Origin: JAFALK01 sp042701975
Lineage (GTDB): Bacteria; Pseudomonadota; Gammaproteobacteria; Burkholderiales; Burkholderiaceae_C
Direction of reading: 5' to 3'
NCBI GenBank assembly: GCA_042701975.1
Contig: CP170561.1
Coordinates: 992,001 to 1,056,000 of the forward strand
Length of the DNA stretch: 64,000 nucleotides
Part shown: positions 26,927-38,224 of the stretch, piece after piece
Layout: the number at the start of each line of letters is the position of its first letter
Position numbering within the stretch: position 1 is the stretch's first letter
Position numbers and translations under genes: made by a program
Notes under the pieces: model-generated
Told to the model about the DNA's origin: nothing
Database searches by the model: none
What the model saw: only the letters and a program-made list of their open reading frames with translations

Positions 26927-29804
26927 CGGACGCAGCCGCGGCCGGCACTTCCTCCTTCGAGGCACCGGTCACGACGACCACCCAACGATCAGGCTTGAGC
27001 AATCGACGCAGTGCGCCGTTCACGCTCTCCACCGTCGCCGCGGCCAGGCCCGCCTCCTCGCGCGCGGCCATGTCGGCAAAGCCTTCGCCCTTGTCGAGCT
27101 GGGCCAGCAGCAGTGCGTTCAGCGCGGCGTCGTTGCGCAGCAGGTCGCCGCGCGCGGTGCGGAACTGGCGCTTGACCTCTTCGAGCTCGGCGGCGGTGAC
27201 GCCGTCTTGCAGCAGCCGGGCGATCTCCTCGCGCATGGCGGTTTCGGCCGCTGCAGCGTGGGCCGGTGCGGCGATGGCCGAGAGGCGCAGCGCGCCCGCA
27301 TTGCCGTGCTCGGGCACGCGCAGGTTGTAGTCCACGTTGTAGCTGATGGCGTCTTGGGCGCGCAGCCGGTCGGCCAGGCGCGAGCCGCTGGTGTGGCCGC
27401 CGGCCAGGATGCGCGCGCCCAGCAGCATGGCAAAGGCGTCGGGCTCGTTGGCATTGAGCGGCAGCTCCTGCTGGAAGACGATGTTGGCGCTGGCCTGTGA
27501 GCCATCTGCGGCGCCGGCGCGCACGCTGGAGACGAAGCGCGCACCGGGCTCGGGCTTGTAGCCCGGCACCCAGCGCTCGAAGGCGGGCGCCTCGGGCTTC
27601 TTCCAGTCGCCGAAGCTGCCTTCGACCAGCGCATAGAAGTTGTCGGGCAGCGGGCCCACGGCGCTGACCTGCAGCTCGTTGGCGGACCAGTAGCGCTTCC
27701 AGAAAGCCCGGGCCGTGGCGAGGTCGAGCTTGTTCCAGATCTCGATCTGCTCCTGCACGCTGGGCTCGTAGCCGGCGCGGTTGGCGTACAGGCCCTGCGC
27801 CTGCATGTGGTGCTGGCGCGCAAGTTCAGGCGCCCAGTCGGCGCTGCGCCGGCTCGCGGCCAGGCGCGTGAGGGCCTGGTCCTTGACCCGCTTGAAGGCG
27901 TCCGCGTCAAAGGCCGGATCGCGCAGCAGACCGCGCAGCAAGGCCAGGGCCGGTATCACGTGCTCGCGCGGCACGGAGAGGGTCGCGATCAGCAGCTGCG
28001 GCCCGCTGCGCAGGCTGTACTGCAGCTGCATGCTCGTCTTGGCGCGCGCGATCTGCTCGCGGCTGAACCGGCTCTGGCCGTCAATGCCGCCTTCGAAGAG
28101 CTCGGGCACGAGCGCGCGCCAGCCGGGCTCAGCGGCCAGGCTCGGCGCATCGCCCCAGCGCATCAGCAGCTGCAGCTGGACGCGGTCGTCCACGCTCTGG
28201 CGCTTGAGCAGCGCCAGCAGCGCGCCGCTGGGCAGCTTGACGCGCTGGACGTCACGGTCAAGCTTGGCCGGATCGAGCTCGTAGGCCGTGCCGCCGGTGC
28301 TGCCGATCTGCTGGCCGGCCTTGTCGAGCGCGCCGATGGTGGCGCCGGCATCTTGCACCTCGGCGATCTTCGAGGGCTTGGAGAACCAGCCGCGCAGGCC
28401 GCCCACTTTTTCCTCGGCGAACTGCGGCTCGGTGATGTGCTTGTCCGTCACGCCGATGGCCAGGCTGCGGTTCTCGGGGCGCACATAGGTGTCGAAGGCC
28501 GCGCGCACATCGCGCGGGGTGAGGTGGCCCAGGTCGTCGAGCAGGCGCAGCGGCAAGCGCCAGTCGCCCGCGCCGACCGCGTCGCTGATCAACGCCGAGG
28601 CGATGCCGGGATCGCGCAGGCCGCCGCGCAGATCGTTGCGCAGCTTCACGATCATGAAGCGCGTGGCCGTTTCGTCCTTCGACCCGGAAAGGTCGGCGCG
28701 CTCCAGCGCCTCGGCCCAGTCGCGGGCACGCTCGGTCAGCGCCTCGCGGCTCTTGTCATCGCCGCTGGCCGCACGCGGCATGGGCAGGATCAGCGCGGTC
28801 AGGAAGGGGTCGTGCATGCGCAGCGGCACGGTCACGCCGGTGCCCACATCGCCCTGACCGGCGATCAGGTTGGACCGGATGCCCGAGAGCATGGCGCCCA
28901 TCACGGCCACCGCAGCGGCCTGCGGATGCGCCATCGCCGGCACGCGGTAGGCCACACCGACGGTGCTCTGCTGCGTGCGCAGCGTCACCAGGCGCGGGCC
29001 GGCCTGCGCGGGTTCGCTGACGTTGAGCTCGGGCACCGCACCGGCGGGATTGGCCAGCGCGCCGAAGTTTTTCTGCACGGCCTGCAAAACCGTGGCGGCG
29101 TCGAACTCGCCGGCCAGCATCAGCACGGCGTTGTCGGGGCGGTAGTACTTGTCGTAGAAGGTGCGCAGGCGCCCGAGCGAGAGCTGCTCGATGTCCGCCG
29201 CGTTGCCGATCGTGGGCAGCCGGTAGGGATGCAGCTTGAACGCCGAGGCGGCGAGCGCCTCCACCATCTGGCGCACGGCGCCTTCGCCGCGCATGCCCAT
29301 CTCGTTGAGCACGATGGGCTTTTCCTTCTCGAAGTCGGCCGCATCCAGGCGCGCGCTGCGCATGCGCAGGGCTTCCAGCGCCAGCGCCCGGTCGAGCACG
29401 GCCGGGTCGGCAACGAAGTTCTCGAAGTAGTTGGTGCGGTCCAGCGTGGTCGTGCCGTTCTGGCCGGAGATGGGCAGCTTCTTGAACTCGGCACCGATCT
29501 CCAGCGGCTGGCCGTCTGCCGCACTCGCACCGCGAAAGGTCACGTGCTCCAGCAAGTGGGCCATGCCGGCCTCGTTCGGGCCTTCCATGCGGCTGCCGAC
29601 CTTGTAGGTCACCGTCAGCCAGGTGCGGCCGCTGCCGGCCACGGGCAGCAGGATCACCTGCAAGCCGTTGGCCAGCCGGTATTCGCTGAAGCCCGCGAGC
29701 TGGCGGACGAGTTCAGGTTCGGCCGCGCGAACCGTGGACGTGAATCCCAGCGCCAGGGCCAGAGCCGCAACCCAGGCCAGGCAAAACCTCTTCGACGACA
29801 CCAT
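26913..29804 (-). CDS. M16 family zinc protease (pitrilysin-like)
   Basis: A 963-residue two-repeat M16 protease. A signal peptide (residues 1-28, ending STVRAAEP) sends it to the periplasm. The inverted zinc motif HLLEH is at 83-87, with the distal Glu in the NEMGMRGEG region near residue 167. The second repeat lacks HxxEH, as in other pitrilysins. Long bacterial members degrade peptides in the envelope. It is a single gene, convergent with the GST gene. Confidence 0.93.
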   Translation of the reverse strand: MVSSKRFCLAWVAALALALGFTSTVRAAEPELVRQLAGFSEYRLANGLQVILLPVAGSGRTWLTVTYKVGSRMEGPNEAGMAHLLEHVTFRGASAADGQPLEIGAEFKKLPISGQNGTTTLDRTNYFENFVADPAVLDRALALEALRMRSARLDAADFEKEKPIVLNEMGMRGEGAVRQMVEALAASAFKLHPYRLPTIGNAADIEQLSLGRLRTFYDKYYRPDNAVLMLAGEFDAATVLQAVQKNFGALANPAGAVPELNVSEPAQAGPRLVTLRTQQSTVGVAYRVPAMAHPQAAAVAVMGAMLSGIRSNLIAGQGDVGTGVTVPLRMHDPFLTALILPMPRAASGDDKSREALTERARDWAEALERADLSGSKDETATRFMIVKLRNDLRGGLRDPGIASALISDAVGAGDWRLPLRLLDDLGHLTPRDVRAAFDTYVRPENRSLAIGVTDKHITEPQFAEEKVGGLRGWFSKPSKIAEVQDAGATIGALDKAGQQIGSTGGTAYELDPAKLDRDVQRVKLPSGALLALLKRQSVDDRVQLQLLMRWGDAPSLAAEPGWRALVPELFEGGIDGQSRFSREQIARAKTSMQLQYSLRSGPQLLIATLSVPREHVIPALALLRGLLRDPAFDADAFKRVKDQALTRLAASRRSADWAPELARQHHMQAQGLYANRAGYEPSVQEQIEIWNKLDLATARAFWKRYWSANELQVSAVGPLPDNFYALVEGSFGDWKKPEAPAFERWVPGYKPEPGARFVSSVRAGAADGSQASANIVFQQELPLNANEPDAFAMLLGARILAGGHTSGSRLADRLRAQDAISYNVDYNLRVPEHGNAGALRLSAIAAPAHAAAAETAMREEIARLLQDGVTAAELEEVKRQFRTARGDLLRNDAALNALLLAQLDKGEGFADMAAREEAGLAAATVESVNGALRRLLKPDRWVVVVTGASKEEVPAAAASVKAP

Positions 29805-29856
29805 GCACGCTCCCCCAGATGGGCGGCATGATGCCTCAACCGGAAACTGTCGCCGA

Positions 29857-30942
29857 TCAGGCTTCCTGCGCGCGGCGCAGCACGGGTTCGGACGCGCCCA
29901 GCTGCATGGCCGGCCGCTCCACGTAATGGTGAAAGAGCAGCGAAGCCATGTTGGCCAGCACCCAGGCCATCGCCATCATCGCGAGGGCGGCGTAGGGGTT
30001 TTGCAGGTCCCACTGCACGAAGAGCGCGTTGACCAGCAGGCAGATCGGATAGTGGACGAGGAAGAGCGCGTAGGAGTGGTCGCCCGCCTCGACGATCCAG
30101 CCCTGCGAAAGCCGCTGCCCGGCCTGATGCCGTGCCTGCAGCCACGCGAGCACCCAGGCCGTGACCAGGGCCACGGCGACGCGCTCGCGCCATTCGATCA
30201 GCAAGGCGGCGATGCCGATGGCGCTGAGGATCAGCATGTGCCGGCGGCGGCTGTCGCCGATGCCGATCCAGTGCACCAGCGCGCCGAGCCCGTAGGCGCC
30301 GAAGAAGTACAGGCCCCAGTCGTCCAGGTCCGAGAAGCGGTTGAAGCCCCACAGCGAGGCCACCATCAGCGCCAGCACCAGCCACGGGCCCAGGCGTTGC
30401 CGGCGCTCGCGCGCCAAGGGCAGCGAACGCGCCAGCCACAGCAGCAGGGCGAGCAGGGCGAAGAGCTGGAAGTCTGCCGCCACATACCAGGCGCCGACGG
30501 TCAGGGCCTCGTGGCCCAGCACGCCGTGCAGCAGCAGCGCGTGCGCCAGCAGCTGGCGCCAGCCGACCTGCTCGGGCACGAGATCGCCCAGCCACGGGCG
30601 CAGCAGCGCGCCCACGAGCACGGTCAGCACCACCGCAGCCATGAAGGGCAGGGTCAGGCGCAGCCAGCGCTTGCACAGCAGCGCGGGCACATTGCCCGAC
30701 ATCAGGCCGCCGCGGCGCGACAGCGAACGCGCGGAAAGAAAGCCGCCCACGACCAGGAAGACCTGCACGGCCAGCCGCCCGTGGCGGTAGAGCAGTTCCA
30801 CCACGGCAGGCACGAGCCCGTGCACCGCATCGGCGAGCGGGCCATAGGCACTGAGGTGATGGAGGACGATGGCCTGTGCTGCGAGCGCCTTCAAGGCGTC
30901 CACATGCAGCAGCCGGCCAGCGGGAGCTTGCGGCGATCTCAT
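29857..30942 (-). CDS. Membrane acyltransferase family 3 (OafA/OpgC-like)
   Basis: A 361-residue protein with about ten membrane helices. The N-terminal LHVDALKALAAQAIVLHHLS carries the family-typical catalytic His in the first helix, and GDHSYALFLVHYPICLL near residue 290 matches the C-terminal conserved segment. Members O-acetylate or O-succinylate surface polysaccharides or glucans. No polysaccharide cluster is adjacent, so the acceptor is unknown. Confidence 0.87.
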   Translation of the reverse strand: MRSPQAPAGRLLHVDALKALAAQAIVLHHLSAYGPLADAVHGLVPAVVELLYRHGRLAVQVFLVVGGFLSARSLSRRGGLMSGNVPALLCKRWLRLTLPFMAAVVLTVLVGALLRPWLGDLVPEQVGWRQLLAHALLLHGVLGHEALTVGAWYVAADFQLFALLALLLWLARSLPLARERRQRLGPWLVLALMVASLWGFNRFSDLDDWGLYFFGAYGLGALVHWIGIGDSRRRHMLILSAIGIAALLIEWRERVAVALVTAWVLAWLQARHQAGQRLSQGWIVEAGDHSYALFLVHYPICLLVNALFVQWDLQNPYAALAMMAMAWVLANMASLLFHHYVERPAMQLGASEPVLRRAQEA

Positions 30943-31100
30943 GGCGGAACACGCGCCATGGACGCGTACGGCTCAGGAAAAGTAAAGGTGCGAATTCTAG
31001 CGAGGGCCCGTTTCCGGGCCATAACGTCAATCGGTGACGGGCATTTGACTGATTTCCCCACCCGCTGCGTGTAGGACGAGGCCGTGCAAAACTCCCGGTC

Positions 31101-32075
31101 ATGGACAACGTCGATCTGCAGGTTTTGCGCGACATCGACGCCTGGCTCAGCGCCGGGCGCCGTGTCGTCATGGGCACCATCACCCGCACCTGGGGCAGCG
31201 CGCCCCGGCCCGTGGGCTCTCTCGTGGGCGTGCGCGAGGACGGCCTGATCGCGGGCTCGGTCTCGGGCGGGTGCATCGAGGACGACCTGATCGCCAAGGT
31301 GCGGGCCGGTGCGCTCGATCTGCAGTCGCCTGAACTGCTGCGCTATGGCGTGGGCGCCGAGGCCGCGCAGCGCTTTGGCCTGCCTTGCGGCGGCACGCTG
31401 GAGCTGATGCTGGAGCCGCTGCATGCGGGCAGCCAGATCCCCGAGTTGCTGGCGCGGCTGGCATCGGGCGAGCGGGTGCAGCGCGAGCTGGAGCTCAAGA
31501 GCGGCGCCGTGCAGCTGCTGGCACCGGAACGCGATGCCGACGTGCTGCGCCTGAACGACACCCACCTGCTGACCCACCACGGCCCGCGCTGGCGGCTGCT
31601 GATCATCGGCGCGGGGCAGATGACGCAGTACCTGGCGCAGATGGCCCAGGCGCTCGACTATGAAGTGCTGGTCTGCGACCCGCGCGAGGAATACGAGTTC
31701 CGCCTGCCCGGCGTACAGCGCACCCGCGAGATGCCGGACGACACGGTGCAGAGCTTCGCGCCCGACGGCCACAGCGCCATCGTCGCGCTGACCCACGACC
31801 CCAAGCTCGACGACCTGGCCCTGATGGAGGCACTGCGATCACCGGCCTTCTACGTCGGCGCCATCGGCTCGCGCGTCAATCAGGCCAAGCGGCGCGCCCG
31901 GCTGCACGAGCACTTCGGCCTGGCCGACGCGGAACTGGACCGCCTGCACGGCCCGGTGGGCCTGTCCATCGGCGCCCGCACGCCGCCGGAGATCGCGCTC
32001 TCGATCCTGGCGGAGATGACGGCCGTGCGGTACGGCCGGGAACCCTCGCAGGCCGAGAGCGGCTGCAGCGTCTGA
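31101..32075 (+). CDS. XdhC/CoxI family protein
   Basis: A 324-residue protein. The XdhC N-terminal domain contains TRTWGSAPRPVGS, GSVSGGCIE (52-60) and GLPCGG (93-98), and the C-terminal Rossmann domain begins LLIIGAGQM (about 166-174). XdhC binds sulfurated molybdenum cofactor and inserts it into xanthine dehydrogenase-type enzymes. No xdhA, xdhB or other molybdoenzyme gene is in the window, so the client is elsewhere or different. Confidence 0.9.
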   Translation: MDNVDLQVLRDIDAWLSAGRRVVMGTITRTWGSAPRPVGSLVGVREDGLIAGSVSGGCIEDDLIAKVRAGALDLQSPELLRYGVGAEAAQRFGLPCGGTLELMLEPLHAGSQIPELLARLASGERVQRELELKSGAVQLLAPERDADVLRLNDTHLLTHHGPRWRLLIIGAGQMTQYLAQMAQALDYEVLVCDPREEYEFRLPGVQRTREMPDDTVQSFAPDGHSAIVALTHDPKLDDLALMEALRSPAFYVGAIGSRVNQAKRRARLHEHFGLADAELDRLHGPVGLSIGARTPPEIALSILAEMTAVRYGREPSQAESGCSV

Positions 32076-32084
32076 CGCCCAAGT

Positions 32085-32750
32085 TCAGCGGCTCGTGTAA
32101 CCCCGGCCGTCCATGCAGGCTTCGACGGAGCGGGCGAACACGCTCGCATCGTTCATCGCCGAAGGCTGGCTCGTCGCCCAGCGGTTGCACTCGCGCACGT
32201 CGGCTTCCTTCTGCTCCGCGCTCTGGCCGGTGCGCGGGTAGTAGATCGGATCGGGCCGCGGCGGGGCCGGCGGCGGCGAGGGCTGGGCCACGGCGCCATC
32301 GGCCTGGGGCGGCGCATTGACGACCACATAACCGCCCGGCGCAGCGGAGTAGTACACGCCGTTGGCGTAGTAGTAAGGCAGGCCGCCAACACGCAGACTC
32401 ACATAGTCATACGGCAGCAGCGGCACGACGATGCCGATCGGCGGCATGACGACGCGGTAGCGGCCGCCCCAGGGCTGGTACCAGACGCCGCCGCCATACC
32501 AGTAGCTGCCGCCGCCGAAGGCGATGCTCACGCTGCCGCGCGGCACCACGGGCGCGACGAAGCCGCGCGCAGGGTAGTAGTGGTCGTGGTGGTAGCGGGC
32601 ATCCAGCACCAGATGACCCGAGGGGCCAGAAGAGCCAGAAGGGCCACGGTCGCGCTCGCGCGGATCGCGCGATTGGGCGCTTGCCGCACCCGCAGCCAGC
32701 AGGGCAGCCAGGGCGGTGACGGTCAGCAGGGGTTTGAAGAATGCATTCAT
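32085..32750 (-). CDS. Secreted Gly/Tyr/Pro-rich protein (DUF6515-like)
   Basis: A 221-residue protein with a signal peptide (residues 1-25, ending GAASAQ). The middle is dominated by Tyr/Gly/Pro and alternating hydrophobic segments such as YWYGGGVWYQPWGG and GLPYYYANGVYYS, a pattern seen in DUF6515-type envelope proteins. A Pro-rich linker follows, then a C-terminal region with ECNRWATSQPS and two Cys that may form a disulfide. The function is unknown. It ends 9 bases from the convergent xdhC-like gene. Confidence 0.8.
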   Translation of the reverse strand: MNAFFKPLLTVTALAALLAAGAASAQSRDPRERDRGPSGSSGPSGHLVLDARYHHDHYYPARGFVAPVVPRGSVSIAFGGGSYWYGGGVWYQPWGGRYRVVMPPIGIVVPLLPYDYVSLRVGGLPYYYANGVYYSAAPGGYVVVNAPPQADGAVAQPSPPPAPPRPDPIYYPRTGQSAEQKEADVRECNRWATSQPSAMNDASVFARSVEACMDGRGYTSR

Positions 32751-32841
32751 GGTGATGGACTCCTTTCAGGCTCGATGATGAACCAACGGCGCGATGGTCT
32801 GGGCGGTGTACGCTCGCCGTTTTGCGCCCCCGTAAAGAATC

Positions 32842-33489
32842 ATGATCACCCTGCACTACCACCCGAGCAACGCCAGTTTTGCGCCCCACATCCTGCTGCG
32901 CGAGCTGGGCGAGGCGTTCAAGCTGGAGCTGGTGGACCGCGACAACATGGCCCACAAGTCGGCCGGCTACCTGAAGCTCAACCCCAACGGCCTGATCCCG
33001 GTGCTGCAGGACGGCGAGCTGGTGCTGTACGAGACCGCGGCCATCTTGCTGCACCTGGCCGACACGCACCCGGACGCCCGCCTTGCGCCGCCGCTCGGCA
33101 CGCCAGAGCGCGCCCAGTTCTACAAGTGGCTGATCTGGATGACCAACACGCTGCAGCCGCTGATCATCACCTACTACTACCCGGACCGCTGGGTGGACGA
33201 GGGCAACGAGGCCGGCACGGCCGAGGTGAAGAAGAACGCCGAACTGCGTTGCGGCGCACTGCTGGAGCAGCTGGACGCACTGCTGGCCTCCCACGGCGGC
33301 CCGTGGATCCTGGGCGAGCGCTACACGGTGGCCGATCCGCTGGCCTTCATGCTGTGCCGCTGGACCCGCAACTTCGCGCGGCCCGCGCGCAGCCTGCCGC
33401 ACATCGGCGCGTATCTGGCGCGCATGCTCGAGCGCCCTGCGGTGGCGCAAGCAATCGCGGTCGAACAGCTGCCGCAGCCCTGGGTCTGA
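32842..33489 (+). CDS. Glutathione S-transferase family protein
   Basis: A 215-residue GST. The thioredoxin-like half contains LKLNPNGLIPVLQDGELVLY followed by ETAAILLHLAD, where Pro and E-T contact glutathione, and the helical half contains ILGERYTVADPLAFMLCRW. It is unlike the GST at 26309-26926 and nearer to beta-class or GstA-type enzymes. It is a single gene preceded by an 80-base promoter gap with no assigned site. Confidence 0.92.
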   Translation: MITLHYHPSNASFAPHILLRELGEAFKLELVDRDNMAHKSAGYLKLNPNGLIPVLQDGELVLYETAAILLHLADTHPDARLAPPLGTPERAQFYKWLIWMTNTLQPLIITYYYPDRWVDEGNEAGTAEVKKNAELRCGALLEQLDALLASHGGPWILGERYTVADPLAFMLCRWTRNFARPARSLPHIGAYLARMLERPAVAQAIAVEQLPQPWV

Positions 33490-33507
33490 GGACCCCTGGG
33501 GCCGCGC

Positions 33508-34050
33508 TCAGGCGTGGTGGAGTTTGGCGAGCGTTTCCACCCGCTTGAGCAGCTCACGATCGTTCCACGGCTTCTTGAAGATGCCGTAGAGACCCTGGAC
33601 CTGGTGGACGCGGGCCTGCATGTCGTCGTGGCCGGTGATGGCGATGATGGGCATGTCCTCGGTCTCGAGGCTGCCTTGCACGGCGGCGATCAGCTCGAAG
33701 CCGTCCTTGCGGGGCATCTCCAGGTCGGTGACCATGACGTCGAAGCTGGCCTGATCGAGCTGTTCCAGCGCCTCCACGCCGTCCTTGGCCATCGTCACCT
33801 CGTAGCCGGCGCCCTTGAAGAGCTGGCCCAGCTTGGCGCGAACGACGGCCGAGTCGTCGACCAGCAGCACCGTGATCGGGCCACTGGGTACGGGCGCAGG
33901 CACCGGAGGAGCAGCGTCGGCCTTGCGCTCTTCAGCCAGCGGATCGTCGCCGCGGCGGCTGGAGCAGAACCAGATCACCAGCGCCAGCGGCACTGCGATG
34001 GCGAAGGGAATGAGGTAACTGCTCAACCCATCTGACAATTCACCGAACAT
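33508..34050 (-). CDS. Membrane-anchored single-domain response regulator
   Basis: A 180-residue protein. Residues 12-29 (YLIPFAIAVPLALVIWFC) form one membrane helix, followed by a charged and Pro-rich linker (31-58) and a complete receiver domain: Asp65-Asp66, phospho-acceptor Asp109 in VMVTDLEMPRKDG, Thr139 and Lys160 with the following Pro. There is no output domain. Tethering a lone receiver to the inner membrane is uncommon. The start at ATG 34050 is supported by GGGAG 7 bases upstream; a GTG 21 bases earlier is less likely. The start lies on the edge of a hairpin. Confidence 0.86.
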   Translation of the reverse strand: MFGELSDGLSSYLIPFAIAVPLALVIWFCSSRRGDDPLAEERKADAAPPVPAPVPSGPITVLLVDDSAVVRAKLGQLFKGAGYEVTMAKDGVEALEQLDQASFDVMVTDLEMPRKDGFELIAAVQGSLETEDMPIIAITGHDDMQARVHQVQGLYGIFKKPWNDRELLKRVETLAKLHHA

Positions 34051-34072
34051 GTGGAGACTCCCAATCTCCACA
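34050..34072 (-). promoter_or_regulatory. Hairpin holding the response-regulator ribosome-binding site
   Basis: In the mRNA sense the sequence reads TGTGGAGA, loop TTGGGAG, TCTCCACA, then TG: an 8-bp perfect stem whose loop contains the Shine-Dalgarno GGGAG and whose last base is the A of the start codon. It could control translation or be a DNA operator. Confidence 0.55.
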
Positions 34073-34105
34073 CATTGTTACGCAGCCCGGGTCTCTTGGG
34101 CAGGC

Positions 34106-34633
34106 CTACTTCTTCAGGGCTTTCACGGCCTCCAGCATGGCCTTGACGTGGCCACTGGGGTCCATGGCCGAGTGCACAGCGGCGACCTTGCCGTCCTGGC
34201 CGATCAGGAAGGAGACGCGGTCGGCCAGCTCGGGCTTGATCTGCAGGCTCACGTCGTAGGCCTTGATCATCTTGGCGCCTTCATCGGCGGCCACGGCGAA
34301 CTTGTTGCGGCACTCCTCGACCGAGAACTTCTTCAGCGTGTCGATGTTGTCGTTGGACATGCCGACCACGGTGGCGCCCAGCGCATTGAACTGCGGCGTG
34401 GCTTCGGCGAAGTCATGCGCCTCGGCGGTGCAGCCGCTGGTGAAGGCCTTGGGGTAGAAGTACAGCACCACCGGGCCCTTCTTCAGTTCGGCCGACAGGT
34501 CGAACTTGAAGGCCTTGCCGCCGACGGCGGCCTCGGTCGTGAACGTGGGCGCGGGCGTGCCGACCTTGAGGGCGGCCTGGGCCTGAGCGGCTGCCAGCAG
34601 GGCAGCGGCGAGAACAATCTTGCGCAGCATCAT
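34106..34633 (-). CDS. Periplasmic peroxiredoxin (BCP/AhpC-TSA type)
   Basis: A 175-residue protein. The first 20 residues (LRKIVLAAALLAAAQAQA) are a signal peptide, and the mature part is a thioredoxin-fold peroxiredoxin with peroxidatic Cys68 in AFTSGCTAEAHDF and a second Cys at about 108. It reduces peroxides, drawing on a thiol donor. Export is unusual for the cytoplasmic BCP group and suggests protection of the envelope. Confidence 0.9.
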   Translation of the reverse strand: MMLRKIVLAAALLAAAQAQAALKVGTPAPTFTTEAAVGGKAFKFDLSAELKKGPVVLYFYPKAFTSGCTAEAHDFAEATPQFNALGATVVGMSNDNIDTLKKFSVEECRNKFAVAADEGAKMIKAYDVSLQIKPELADRVSFLIGQDGKVAAVHSAMDPSGHVKAMLEAVKALKK

Positions 34634-34670
34634 CGCGGGGTACTCCGTTGAACTCCGATTGAAGGAGGCG

Positions 34671-37574
<2,904 letters not shown>

Positions 37575-37817
37575 TGCGGCGCGGGCGGTGAAGCAAAGGC
37601 AATCCGACATGATAGGGGGACGGGCCCAATCGCGCGATTGCGCCTGGCCGCCGGCCCAAGTCGTGAACGGCTGACCGGGCCATTCCTGCGCTTCATCCGC
37701 CCGCGCCTGCGCTTCGTCGCAGCCGCGTGGCGAAGGCTCCAACGGTTTTCCATACTGACTCCATCGACAAAGCAATTCCGCCTGTCGAGGAAGTCCAAGA
37801 AACCCCAGGAGCCCATC

Positions 37818-38069
37818 ATGCAAGTTCGTAACCTCATCGCCGCCGCCCTCGTCCTGACTGCCGCCGTTGCTGCTCACGCCGCACCGGCCAAGCCTGAAGT
37901 GGTGCAATTGCCCAAGGTCACCGTCGTCGGCAAGGCCGTGCGCAGCGAGCCGCAAGTCGTCGTGCTGCCCCGCGTGGTCGTCAACGGCTACAGCACGCAA
38001 ACGCTGCAACGCCAGATGCTCGCCGCCAACAAGGCCGGCACTGCCGTCCGCGTGGCCAGCAACGGCTGA
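37818..38069 (+). CDS. Small secreted protein with duplicated TonB-box-like motif (copy 1)
   Basis: An 83-residue protein. Residues 1-22 are a signal peptide (LIAAALVLTAAVAAHAA). The mature part carries two copies of one motif: VVQLPKVTVVGK at 28-39 and VVVLPRVVVNGY at 47-58, 19 residues apart. The motif resembles the TonB-box region at the N-terminus of TonB-dependent receptors, but no barrel follows. AGGAG 6-9 bases before ATG 37818 supports the start. A second gene with the same layout is at 46385-46663. The function is unknown. It lies divergently from uvrA. Confidence 0.8.
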   Translation: MQVRNLIAAALVLTAAVAAHAAPAKPEVVQLPKVTVVGKAVRSEPQVVVLPRVVVNGYSTQTLQRQMLAANKAGTAVRVASNG

Positions 38070-38115
38070 GAAGGATCTGTACGCATGACGCACAAGATCC
38101 ATCTCTCCTACAACG

Positions 38116-38178
38116 GAGCCGAGCCCCGGTCGCATTGAGGCGCAAGCAGATTGCGCCAAGTGCTACCCGGGCTCGGCT
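38116..38178 (+). other. Nested hairpin element
   Basis: Outer arms GAGCCGAGCCC (38116-38126) and GGGCTCGGCTT (38169-38179) match in 10 of 11 positions. Inside is a second perfect stem GGCGCAA (38139-38145) / TTGCGCC (38151-38157) with a 5-base loop. It lies between the small secreted protein gene and the cyclase-like gene. No T-run follows. It could be a terminator-like, RNA-stability or recombination element. Confidence 0.5.
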
Positions 38179-38224
38179 TCGCTGCTCCACAATGGCCCCC
38201 GTCCCATTGTTGGAGTTCAAGCCT

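Noticed and set aside
30943..31100. GGCCCG-TTTC-CGGGCC hairpin at 31005-31020 as a terminator
   Set aside because: It lies between two divergent genes, so no transcript needs to end there, and there is no T-run.
37575..37817. LexA (SOS) box upstream of uvrA
   Set aside because: No CTGT-N8-ACAG-like palindrome was found in the gap.
38084..38137. 17-codon frame beginning MTHKIHLSYNG as a leader peptide
   Set aside because: It has no run of regulatory codons and ends inside the hairpin with no antiterminator geometry.
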